From the NCBI GenBank assembly GCA_022432975.1, contig CM039509.1, positions 3,349,043-3,413,042 of the forward strand: 64,000 nucleotides of DNA, in the 5' to 3' direction. Shown piece by piece: positions 51,606 to 61,600 of this stretch (its first letter is position 1; the number at the start of each line of letters is the position of its first letter). The notes beneath the pieces are model-generated. The model was given only the letters and a program-made list of their open reading frames with translations. It searched no databases and was not told where the DNA came from. The stretch is from Begonia masoniana. Taxonomy: Eukaryota; Streptophyta; Magnoliopsida; Cucurbitales; Begoniaceae. The translations under genes and the position numbers were made by a program.

Positions 51606-52349
51606 TTCTGACCTCATCCAAGTGTACTGTGATCTACACTTTCTACCATAGAGTGTTTCATAAGGCACCATTTCAATTGAAGCCTGATAGCTATTGTTAT
51701 AGGAAAACTCTACCAGCGGCAAATTCTTACACCAATTTCCTTGAAAATTGACAGCATAAGCTCTTAACATATTCTCCAAGGTTTGAATCGTTCTTTTTAA
51801 CTGACCATCCGTTTGAGGCTGGAAAACTGTACTAAAATTTAACTGAGTGCCCATTGTTTTCTGTAAACTTTTCCTGAACTTTGACGTAAAACGAGTATCC
51901 CCATCTGAAACTATAGAGATAGATGTACTGTGAAGTCTAATAATGTCCATAATATATATTTGAGCATATTGATCCTTATTGAAGGTAGTTCGTACATGAG
52001 AAAAATGCGACGATTTTGTTAGTCTATTTACTATCACCCAAATAGAGTCAAAATTTTTAATAGACCTTGGGAGTGCAACAACGAAATCTATCGTGATATG
52101 CTCCAATTTCCACTAAGGTACAAATAACAGTTGTAAAATACCAGTAGGTCTTTGATGTTCCGCTTTGACTTGTTGACATGTAAGACTTATTTCAACAAAT
52201 TTGGTCACGTCCAATTTCAATCCTCGCCACCAATAATGTTGCTTCAAATCTTGATACATTTTGGTTGCACCAGGATGTACCGAGTGTGGAGTTGAGTGTG
52301 TTTCCTTTAATATAATTTCTTTCAATTCAGTATCGTTAGACATACAACA
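51606..52349 (-). pseudogene. Gypsy integrase (zinc finger and catalytic core)
   Basis: 52343-52113 carries the H2C2 zinc-binding region (HSTPHSVHPGATKMYQDLKQ, YWWRGLKLDV, CQQVKAEHQRPTG). 52106-51610 carries the core (MEHITIDFVVALPRS, IWVIVNRLTKSSHFS, IVSDGDTRFTSKF, QPQTDGQLKRTIQTLENML). The first catalytic Asp of the VDRLTK motif is Asn here, and the Glu of TDGQxER appears as a Leu-Lys change, so the integrase would be dead. Stops lie at 52110 and beyond 51606. Confidence 0.85.
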
Positions 52350-55234
52350 TGTAATGCCCTCGAACCCACCCTAGCTCGGTGCGCTACTTTGCTAACCAAA
52401 CCCGCGTTTAAAACATAATTTAAAATAATTTTTGTAAATTATTCGACTCGATTTTTGGTTTTTTCGAACCCTCAAAAAATGTTGGAAAACGTGCCAAAAA
52501 TAGGTTTAAAATATGCCGAAAAAGTCGGGTCAAAACATTTTGAAAATAGGAAAAAAAAAGAAAGTTGGTGTGTGCTGGGCTCCGCGCGCACCCAGGCAAC
52601 GCGCTCCCGTGGCCGATCGATCGGTGCTGGTGGCCAATCGATCGGGCCCTTTCGGGTTTCTTCGGCCAAAATACTCATTTTACCATTTTATTCACTTTTT
52701 CTCAAATTTCTTCAAACCACTCCCCTCCAAACCACCCAAAACATTTTCCGACATTTCTCACTTCTCGACACGAGAAAATCCCTGAAAAACCGACTCCAAA
52801 ATCTTAACGAAAACGTGTAAAACCATTGAAAACCGACTTTGTTTGTTATACGAAAAATCGAGCGGCATAACGTTTAATTTTATAAATTCCAAAACATCAA
52901 ACAAATATATATACAATAACTTCGAAAACATCAACCAAAAGAATTATAAAACTCTCATCATTTCCACAAACTGAAATCTAAACTAACTACCAAAATACCG
53001 AATCCCACATACATCCCGAAGACCATGGTCGAGACGCCCCGAATAGTGCCTGCACCGGCGTGCCTTGTAAACCACCGACTGCCCCTACTCCTTGGCTCCA
53101 TCATCTAGCTCACCTGAACCCCTGTCGTTACCTACACCATAGAACACAAAACATAAGCCTAATGCTTAGTAAGTAGGGAATAATGCATACCACATACCAA
53201 AAACATAATGCAACACAACCCCTAACACATGAAGTTTCTACTCCCTCAGTTGCTCTGGTTTCGTTTACATTTCGTTGCTCATTCACAGATCGGAATTCAT
53301 CGCAAGTGCTAAACTGCAACGCTAGTAGTCCCTCGCAGGTGTTTTCCTAACGCGATTGGATGACTCAAACTCTACTAGTCCCTCGCAGGTACCACCTTAA
53401 CGCGACTAGGAAACTCTACTAGAGTTCCTCGCAGGTGTTACCCTAACGCGCCTGGGTGACTAAAACTCTTTTAGTCCCTCACAGGTACCACCTTAACGCG
53501 ACTGAGAAACTCTACTAGAGTTCCTCGCAGGTGTTACCCTAACGCGCCTGGGTGACTCAAACTCTACTAGTCCCTTGCAGGTACCACTTTAACGCGACTG
53601 AAAAACTCTACTAGAGTTCCTCGCAGGTGCTACCCTAACACGACTGGGTGACTCAAACTCTACTAGTCCCTCGCAGGTACCACCTAATGGGTGACTCAAA
53701 CTCTACTAGTCCCTCGCAGGTACCACCTTAACGCGACTGGGAAACTCTACTAGAGTTCCTCGCAGGTGCTACCCTAACGCGACTGGGTGACTCCAACACA
53801 ACCGCATTACGTTTCAACTCACACCACCCCTTACGTTGCAAGCTCACCATTCAAAACCATGCTTCAAAACACGTTCGTTCCGTAGTTTGAAAACAATGAT
53901 GCGTGACACATACAATGCACAACACAAGACAAAAATAAAACAATCAAGCAAACAATTCCCTACCGTTCCATGGTGTAGGCCCAAAGGCAAAACACAAGCG
54001 ATCCACTACTTACCTGGCTTCCTGCTCGTGCTTGCTCACTCGGCTAATCCACTCGTCAACCTAACAAATATAGGAAAATAATTTAGAAATCCACTAATAA
54101 ATTCTAAAGGATTTTCTAACCAAGATTAAATGACAATTCAGACAAATCGCACTCTAAGCCCTAAAACCCGGTTTTATGCACAATTTTTTGCATCCAATTT
54201 CAAACGGCCATAACTTATTCGTTTTTCAACGGATTTTGATGTGCCACCCCATTCCTTAAACCTCTCCACGTCTATTATCCATTGAAACACTCAAAACCAA
54301 CAAACAAACAAGTTGGCCAATCCAAATTTACAGAAACCGAACCGGTTGTATATTGACCAAAAACCGGTTTTTCACCAAAACTCACAATTTCTCTAATCTA
54401 ACCATCTCAACATCTTAAATCAACCTAACTAACATTTAAACCATCAAAAGTAGGAAGAAAACCAACCAATGAACTCAAAAATTTGGAGCTCTCCATCTAG
54501 GGTTTCAAAACCCTAACCAATCTCCACCATAAACACCATAAAACCTCAAAAACCAACCCCTAATTGCATCATTATCAAAACCCAATTAATTTTACCTTGA
54601 TATCTTGCCAAAATCAATGGATGAAAGCTTGAAGAACCCTAGCTATGGCTGAAAACACGTGGAGAAGAAGGAGAGGAAGAAATGGGTTTTCTTTTGTTAT
54701 TTTACCTCCACCTTTCTTAATTTATAAAACATAGATTTCTACTTTTAATTTTCTTCCACCACTTTCTTCTTTTTATAAAACCAACCCCTCCCTTCACTTT
54801 GGTTTCTCTTCCACGTGAATTGTATTCAACAATCACTTTTCATTAAATTTTTTCTTTTATTTAAATTACTTACTTCATTCCTATTGGTTGAACTCTCATT
54901 TGACTTTTCAACCACAACTTTTCAAACTAACACTTTTCCTTTTTCATCTTTTCTTTTCTTTTCAATTTAGTTTGACTTTTCAACTCAATAATAATCAAAT
55001 CTCTAAACCATTCCTACATGTAAACATCACTCATCCCTTTTATTTCATTTAACAATACCTTTAGGGTTTCACAACAAACACTAATCACTTAAACTTTAGG
55101 GTTTTCTCTCAATTTCTCTTCTAATTTTACTTTCCAATTCAATAGCTTATATAAATTCTAGGACTAACCTTAAACTCTCTCGACATACCCTAACTAAAGC
55201 TGCGCACGCTAAGGGAAAATTTTTGGGTGTTACA
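52350..55234 (-). mobile_element. Solo LTR, gypsy type (2.9 kb)
   Basis: It starts TGTAATGCCCTCGAACCC and ends TTTTTGGGTGTTACA. Flanks CAACA (52345-52349) and CACCA (55235-55239) match at 4 of 5 bases, and the gypsy reading frame continues on both sides. No primer site or coding region is inside, so this is a solo LTR. On the minus strand it has GCCAGGTAAGTAGTGG at about 54020 and TTTGCCTTTGGGCCTACACC, homologous to blocks in other LTRs. A minisatellite fills 53310-53800. Confidence 0.7.
53310..53800 (+). repeat. Alternating 44/52-bp minisatellite (about 96-bp higher-order unit)
   Basis: The unit alternates ACTCTACTAGTCCCTCGCAG + GTACCACCTTAACGCGACTG + GGAA with ACTCTACTAGAGTTCCTCGC + AGGTGTTACCCTAACGCGCC + TGGGTGACTCAA. 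About five higher-order copies are present, one shortened near 53685. Confidence 0.9.
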
Positions 55235-55748
55235 CACCATCTTTTCTTAAATTTAATAACTTCATTTTCCAGCATAGAAAATTTTGATATTCTTACTTAA
55301 GAAAATATCATCATGTTGTTTGTTCTTAACTTGCGCGAACAAACTTGACTGTAGTGTTATTGTAGATAATCTCTCAATCAATTCGGAAGGTACTATCTCA
55401 ATGTCAAATTTCTGCATCTCTTCAACTAACTTTTTTGGAATTGAACTTAATGTTGAAACACTTGAAGAGACTCTTCTACTAGTGTGTCGGCCACCGTGTT
55501 TGCCTTTCCAGGGTGATATATAATTTCACAATCATAATCTTTTACTAATTCAAACCATTTGTGTTGCCTCATATTCAAGTTCTTTTGTAATAAAAAATAT
55601 TTCAAACTCTTATAATCGGTGTAAATCTCACATCTTTCTTCAATATAGACAGTGTCTTCAAATTTTAAGTTCATATATAACTACTGCAAGTTCCAAATCA
55701 TGAGTCGGGTAATTCTTCTCGTGATCTTTTAACTGTCTGGAGGCATAG
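55235..55748 (-). pseudogene. Gypsy RNase H segment
   Basis: The minus strand reads [20 protein letters not shown], then [39 protein letters not shown] and [12 protein letters not shown]. This is the gypsy RNase H with the TDYKSLKY and HPGKAN landmarks, broken by a frame shift at about 55675. It joins seamlessly to 58056 when the insertion is removed. Confidence 0.85.
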
Positions 55749-58055
55749 TGTCAGGACCCGATTCCACCAACCAGACCCTGACGGCTAGAGGATTCTCAAA
55801 GTGGGAAGGAGTCAAACGTCGAAAGGATGCTCTCATTGGAACTCACCTTGCACATGCATAGATCGTTAAGAGTTAATGAAACATAATTCTTCAACATGGT
55901 TTTCTAAATTAGGGTGCTCTGTTTAAAATTATTTTTTATTATTATTTCATAAAAGCATTTAAAACATAAAACATATAAAACAACATCAATTTTATACATA
56001 AAAAATTTACTTGAACATTAGAGTACTAACACGGAAGCTACTACAAAAGTGGGTCACTACATGTGACATTTCAAAAAGCTTTTTACAAAGGAAAACCAAA
56101 CATCTCACCCAAACAAAAACACCATCTACCTTGATGGTTCATCTATGTCTCTTCGCAAGCTTTATATTGTCTTATGTTTTCACTCCTGGTGAACGTTCTC
56201 GATATCTGAAAAATATGAATTATCTATATAATGAGTTTTTAGCCCAATAAATAAATCTAGCATATAGAATAACTAATCCAAACTCTATTAACACCATATA
56301 GGACCAATCACCATCTTCAATTAGAATGATTATTTGAAAATCATAAAAATCATGTTCTTTTGAAAGCCATGCAAATGCTATAAAATTATACATGCTCGAA
56401 ATCAATCTTTTGAAATTACTCAACTATTGTTTAAAATCATTTTCATCAAATAAATCTAATGCAAATAGAATGAACTTTACATGACTAAAATCATCTTTTC
56501 AAGAAAACTCCAATGCATCTTTTAACAACCAAATGTTTTTGTTAAAAATGCAACATACTCTAAACACAACATGTATAACCATCACACAATCCTACACATT
56601 CCCGGACTTTCTTCGGCAGGGCTGTAGGACTCTATGCATTGCTTCCTCTTGAGGTTTAGGAATTTTCAACCCAACGAGGACATTAAGTTGATATCCTTCT
56701 CATTTCCATAGCCATACACATCGCACACGAAGAGGCAAGTCCAACCATTGGGTTCATCTGTTACCAAGATTGCAAACTTTTTCTTTTTCTTAAATGCATG
56801 TTTTAACACATTTTATAAAGCCAATGTTATGCACATTTAAAACCATGCAATTCACCCATGAAATCATTTTGAAAACCAGCATATCACATTGATTTCAAAC
56901 ATTATTTTCAAAACATTCCTTTTGAACATCACAATACAATTTAAAAACATAAATTTTCATAAAACACCATTCATTTCACATCAAAACAACATACATTTAA
57001 TCACTTCAATCTACAATCAAAATTCTAAGCCTAACCAGAACCAAGGACATAATTTAAATATATATCTACCTAAACAATGCAATAAAGGTTAAATTAATTA
57101 TTCTAAATGTAGGATTTACTTACCTATTGAAGGTTCTTCCTCTCTCATGAAATTTCCACCTACTGAACTGACTTTTAGTCCTATAGAATCTCTAGCCAAG
57201 CTGAGTAACTTTTCTTTGAAGAGCAAGTCCAAAAGCTAACTTTTTTTCTCTTTTTTTCTCTCTTTTTCTTCTTCTTATTTTCTTTCTTCTCCCCTCTCTG
57301 GTCTTGCACGAAATTACTGAGTTCTATGCGTTTTCTAGAGAGATCTTGGGATAGATTTACCATTCAATTCTTTTTGTCCATGTAAAAGTATTATTTTACC
57401 CTTTCTTGCATGACAAATTGAAAAAAATATCATGATTTACTTATATTTAAGTTTACTTGACTGAAACTAATTAATTTTGATTAGTCTTAAGTTAATCAAC
57501 ATGATTAGCATAATTAATCATGATTAATTAGCTTTAATCATACTTAATTAATCACTTAAGCAAACAACTTAACCAACATATGTTGATTGCCACGTGTCCT
57601 AACTCTATTGGTTGTCCAATGTTATTGCATGGATATATGCTACAAAGTGTTGGAAACATTTTTCTTTCTTTAACTTTCTCTAAATTCCCACTATAAGTTG
57701 TAAATTAAAGCTATTTACCAAAGCAGTGCAGTTTAAAACGTAAACTGCATTTATCAGATTAAAAAATAGATAATTTTTGCTACATACATTCAAATTCTTT
57801 CATTACTAAGGCATTCTTTTCCTCTACATGTCTAGTTTAAAACTGTAAAATTTCATAATAATCGAATTATCACAAAAAAAGTTATTAGATTTACAATCAA
57901 GTTTGTTCCTACAAAACAGTTTCATTCATAGCATTCTCAAGGATTTTGTACAATTTCTTCAATACAACTTCCATAACTTATATTCTTATATCATCCATAA
58001 TAAATATTCACAATACATTATTGATAATAGAATATTGAAAGTTCAAACCATTACA
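55749..58055. mobile_element. Solo LTR (2.3 kb) with TSD CATAG
   Basis: It begins TGTCAGGACCCGATTCC and ends CAAACCATTACA. CATAG stands immediately on both sides (55744-55748 and 58056-58060), and the gypsy RNase H frame resumes across it. No coding or primer site is visible inside. TTTACTTACCTATTG near 57115 is a minus-strand AGGTAAGT block, suggesting minus orientation. Confidence 0.75.
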
Positions 58056-58395
58056 CATAGGCTACAACTTCTTCTTATTGCATAAGTACACATCTAAGTC
58101 CATATTTTGAGACATTACTATAAATCACAAATTTCCCTGTTTCAGATGGTATAGTGAGTATTGGTGCTGAAATCAATCTTTTCTTTAGTTTTTGGAAGTT
58201 TTGTTCTCATTCTTCAGTCCATCAATACTTATCACCTTTCCTTGTGAATCTGGTAAGCGGTGTGACTAGTTTTAAGAATCCTTCCTTAAATCTTCTATAA
58301 TAGCCCTCAAGACCAAGAACGTTTCGTACTTCTGCCACATTTTTTGGTTTCTCCCATTTACTAACTACTTCGGTCTTTCTTAGGTCTACCAATAC
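58056..58395 (-). pseudogene. Gypsy reverse transcriptase end and RNase H start
   Basis: The minus strand reads VVSKWEKPKNVAEVRNVLGL, EGYYRRFKEGFLKLVTPLTR, two stops at Trp- or Gln-like positions, then SAPILTIPSETGKFVIYSNV and KYGLRCVLMQ. This is the standard linker from reverse transcriptase to the RNase H domain; an Asp of the YCDAS motif is Asn. Confidence 0.85.
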
Positions 58396-59688
58396 TGTCA
58401 CAACCCGAGAGAGGGCCTAACAGAAATGCCAGGTTAAACGATCAACCTCAGGGAGGTCCACCGTCTAACCTAAGACTAAAAGCGAAAGTTTTAACACTGA
58501 TCCAGGACCTCCTCGAAGTAACAAATATGAGAGTACAAACAATAATAGAAATACAAGATAAATGAAAATAATTACATGTCAAAGTAAGGTACAATCTCAA
58601 ATAAGTTCTTACATATGACAAGGCTGATGGAAATAAAAGGTGAGACTCAAGGGAAACCAACACGATAGAACTCACTTCCTAGCCTTCCTTCCTTTACCTA
58701 TAGAGGTGGGAGTCGTTGGGGTGAGTGACAAACTCAGTATGAGATGTTATACCTACCACTATAAAGATGCATGTCCATCTAAAAATCAATGCACGTTTTT
58801 AAAACCAAAACCCATTTCAATGTTATTCATTTCCCTTCTTATTATTCATTTAAAACGGTTGCTGGGGCTAACCATAAAATAAGCATAGGTAGCAAACATA
58901 GGCCCACATCAACAATGCTATCATAAAAATATATATCCAGGTGTACAGTGAAAATGGAGGTCACTCACGGATCCTCCGAACCACACCAGCACAGAAAAGT
59001 TGCGGTAACACCAGGCAGGGCCTCATAGGGAGAAGTAAAAATGTCAACCACCAGGAAGGACGAACCACTCTGTAACGGCCTGGACCCTGTTTCCACAGGC
59101 CCAAGTCGTACAGTTCCCACCGATGGGCTGCTGCCACGTGGGTCCCCGTAGGGCGGTACACGTATACTCACGATCTTCCCTCCCCCTGAAGAGGGTTTTT
59201 GCCTTCCCCCCCACTCGAACCCCGGACCTCAGGGACTAGTCTAGCTCAAGTGGTACTCCTCACTTGTACCCCAGGTACTAGTCCCTGAGGTCCTGGGTTC
59301 GAGTGGGGGGAAGGCAAAAACCCTCTTCAGGGGGAGGGAAGATCGTGAGTACACGTGTACCGCCCTACGGGGACCCACGTGGCAGCAGCCCATTGGTGGG
59401 AACTGCACGACTTGAGCCTACGGGAACGGGGTCTAGGCCGTTACACACTCAGCCCTGGGCCACCGGGAAACACACGCTAGGGCACACCAGGAGGGACGAA
59501 CCACTCAACCCTGGGCCCAAGAGGGACCACACAGTGGACTTATCATACCGGGGGTAGCAACGAACAGACACTGGCCGGGTCAGGTAACTGGGCGAGCATG
59601 TCTCTGAGCCCATTCCACCTATTATAAGGGGACGTACCCTACATTTCGCCTATTATAAGGGGGCGTACCCTACATTCTGCCTATTATA
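58396..59688. mobile_element. LTR-like insertion with TSD AATAC and unusual 3' end
   Basis: AATAC flanks it at 58391-58395 and 59689-59693, and the host frame is exact when one copy is removed. The left end is TGTCACAACCCGAGAG, a normal LTR start, but the right end is GCCTATTATA instead of CA. Near the right end CCTATTATAAGGGGRCGTACC repeats with about 31-bp spacing. It contains a later foldback insertion at 59071-59445. It is probably a solo LTR with a non-canonical terminus. Confidence 0.6.
59071..59445 (+). mobile_element. 375-bp foldback element with tRNA-like A and B boxes
   Basis: Arms 59071-59240 and 59277-59445 are near-perfect reverse complements (about 170 bp each) around a 36-base loop. 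CACTC flanks both ends (59066-59070, 59446-59450), a 5-bp duplication. The ends are TGTAACGGCC and GGCCGTTACA. The loop starts with CTAGCTCAAGTGG, a good Pol III A box, and GGGTTCGAGTGG at about 59296 fits a B box at tRNA spacing. It resembles a tRNA-derived SINE head fused to an inverted copy, or a palindromic TRIM. No coding capacity. Confidence 0.75.
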
Positions 59689-60700
59689 AATACACTCTCG
59701 TTTGAAATCATGTGACCGAGAAAAACTACTTCTTTCATCCAGAATTTGCATTTGGAAAACTTCACATACAACTTTTCGCGTCTCAAAGTCGATAAAACAA
59801 TTCGTAAGTGCCCTTCATGCTTGTCCTTACTCTTTTAATAGATGAGAATATCGTCGATAAAAACAATCACAAATTCATCTAAGAATTTCTTGAATATTCT
59901 ATTCATTAGATCCATAAAGGCAGCCGAGACATTACTCAATCCAAATGGCATAACTCGAAACTCATAGTGGCCATATCTCGTCCGAAATTTCATCTTAGGT
60001 ACATCATCATCTTTGATTCTTAGCTGATGATAGCCAGATCTGAGATCTATTTTTGAGAAATCTCCAGCACCCTTTAATTGTTCAAATAAGTCGTCGATTC
60101 TTGGAAGTGGGTACTTGTTTTTTATAGTGACTTTATTCAATTCTTGATAATCAATGCACATCCTCATAAATCCATCTTTCTTTTTCACGAATAATGCCGG
60201 TGCTCCCTACGGCGAAAAGCTTGGTCGAATGAATCCTTTTTCTAGTAACTTATCAACTTGAACCTTCAATTCTTTTAATTCAGTTGGCACCATTCTTTAT
60301 GGGATTTTAGAGATTGGTGTCGTTTTAGGTAGAATGTTAATGCCGAATTCTACGTCTCTAGCTGGTGGCAAACTCGTTAAATTATCTGGAAAGACATCTG
60401 GATATTCACAAACTATCAGCACCTTTCTAAGGTCATTGCTTTCTCGGTTTGAGTGCACACAATGCTTACCAAGAATCCGAAACATCTAGAGTTCAATAAT
60501 GCTTTTTCTCGTAATGATGATATAACTGGAATTCTCAAACCCTTCTTATCGCCATGAAATAAGAACGGTTCCTCTTCAGGCAATTGAAATCTTACTACCT
60601 TCTTGCGACAATCAATAGTTGCATAGTGTCTGGTTAGCCAATCCATGTCGATGATTACGTCATAATCTTGCATTGTCAAAATTGTCAGTCTACTTCTAAT
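59689..60700 (-). pseudogene. Gypsy protease and reverse transcriptase
   Basis: 60679-60490 carries the aspartic-protease end (YDVIIDMDWLTRHYATIDCR), and 60485-60300 the linker (CEYPDVFPDNLTSLPPARDV). 60188-59835 carries reverse transcriptase ([68 protein letters not shown] with intact catalytic Asp pair). Stops occur near 60297 and 59832. Motif order and wording fit Tekay/Del-type chromoviruses. Confidence 0.9.
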
Positions 60701-61600
60701 TCTTTATCTTCAATATGAACATTGCACCCTCGAATAATAAAGTCAACGGACATTATTGTACCCGACGGTGTAGCTACTCCTAACTTATGTTCTAAAGGTT
60801 ATATTTCCTTATCTAATTTCTTTGAATGCATAAGAGATATAAAAGTGTAGGTTTCCCAATAATCAATTAATATAAAGGAAGGTACTCCATAAATTAGAAG
60901 CACACATGTTACTACAGTTGTATTTCTTTCAGCTTCTTCTTTTGTCATGGTGTAGACTCGAGCAACTGTTATTGGCTGTTCCTGTCCATTTTTAGGGCAA
61001 TCCTTGATAAAGTGTCTAGCTTGACCGTACTTAAAACAAGTCATTACTCTAACTCGACATTCTCTAGTATGTGTCTTCTTGCAAGTGGGACACGTTTGTA
61101 TGGTAGGCATAACTGTCTGATTCACTAACTCTCTTTTAATGAACTTGGAGGATCCACTGGCAATGTCATTGATCATTGGTCGCTTAGATCCAGCCTATTA
61201 CGGTGGTAGAAGTTTATTCCTTGTCGACTGTGTTGCATGGTTAAACCTTCTTCGATATTCTTAAGCTTTGGAGATCTTTTATTCTCCATCTCCAATCTCC
61301 GTTTTGAGAGCTTTTTCAACTACTGCAGCAAACGGGGTGTCCCGTGAAGTGTGGAGTTTGACATCCTTAAATATCTCTGCCCGTAATCATTGAACAAAAC
61401 ATTTTACTTTCAAAGCCTCATTGATGAGCATATGCGAAATAAAGCGAGGGAGTTGATCAAACTTGTGTACACATTCAATTACACTTCCAGTCTGCTTTAG
61501 AGACATGAATTATTCCATCTTTGCATCCTTCATAGTATCAACAAAATATTTCTCGTAGAAGAGTTCCTTAAATCGCTGCCACGTAATAGTGGTATCTGGA
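60701..61600 (-). pseudogene. Gypsy gag and zinc knuckle
   Basis: From 61600 leftward the frame reads TTITWQRFKELFYEKYFVDT, MSLKQTGSVIECVHKFDQLP, FISHMLINEALKVKCFVQ and a Lys/Glu-rich end: the retrotransposon gag domain, with stops at several positions. 61176-60799 contains CFKYGQARHFIKDCP, a zinc knuckle whose second Cys is Tyr. The N-terminal gag is lost at 61601. Confidence 0.85.

Larger units (their letters stand above)
51606..61600 (-). mobile_element. Ty3/gypsy element (Tekay/Del-like), interrupted by at least three insertions
   Basis: Reading on the minus strand, the coding segments are 61600-59689 (gag, protease, reverse transcriptase), 58390-58056 (reverse transcriptase end, RNase H start), 55748-55235 (RNase H) and 52349-51606 (integrase). 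Between them lie inserts 58396-59688, 55749-58055 and 52350-55234. The interrupted codons rejoin when one copy of each short duplication is removed (AATAC, CATAG, CAACA/CACCA). The element's own LTRs are not recognised. The gag end is cut at 61601 by a plus-strand LTR. Confidence 0.8.
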
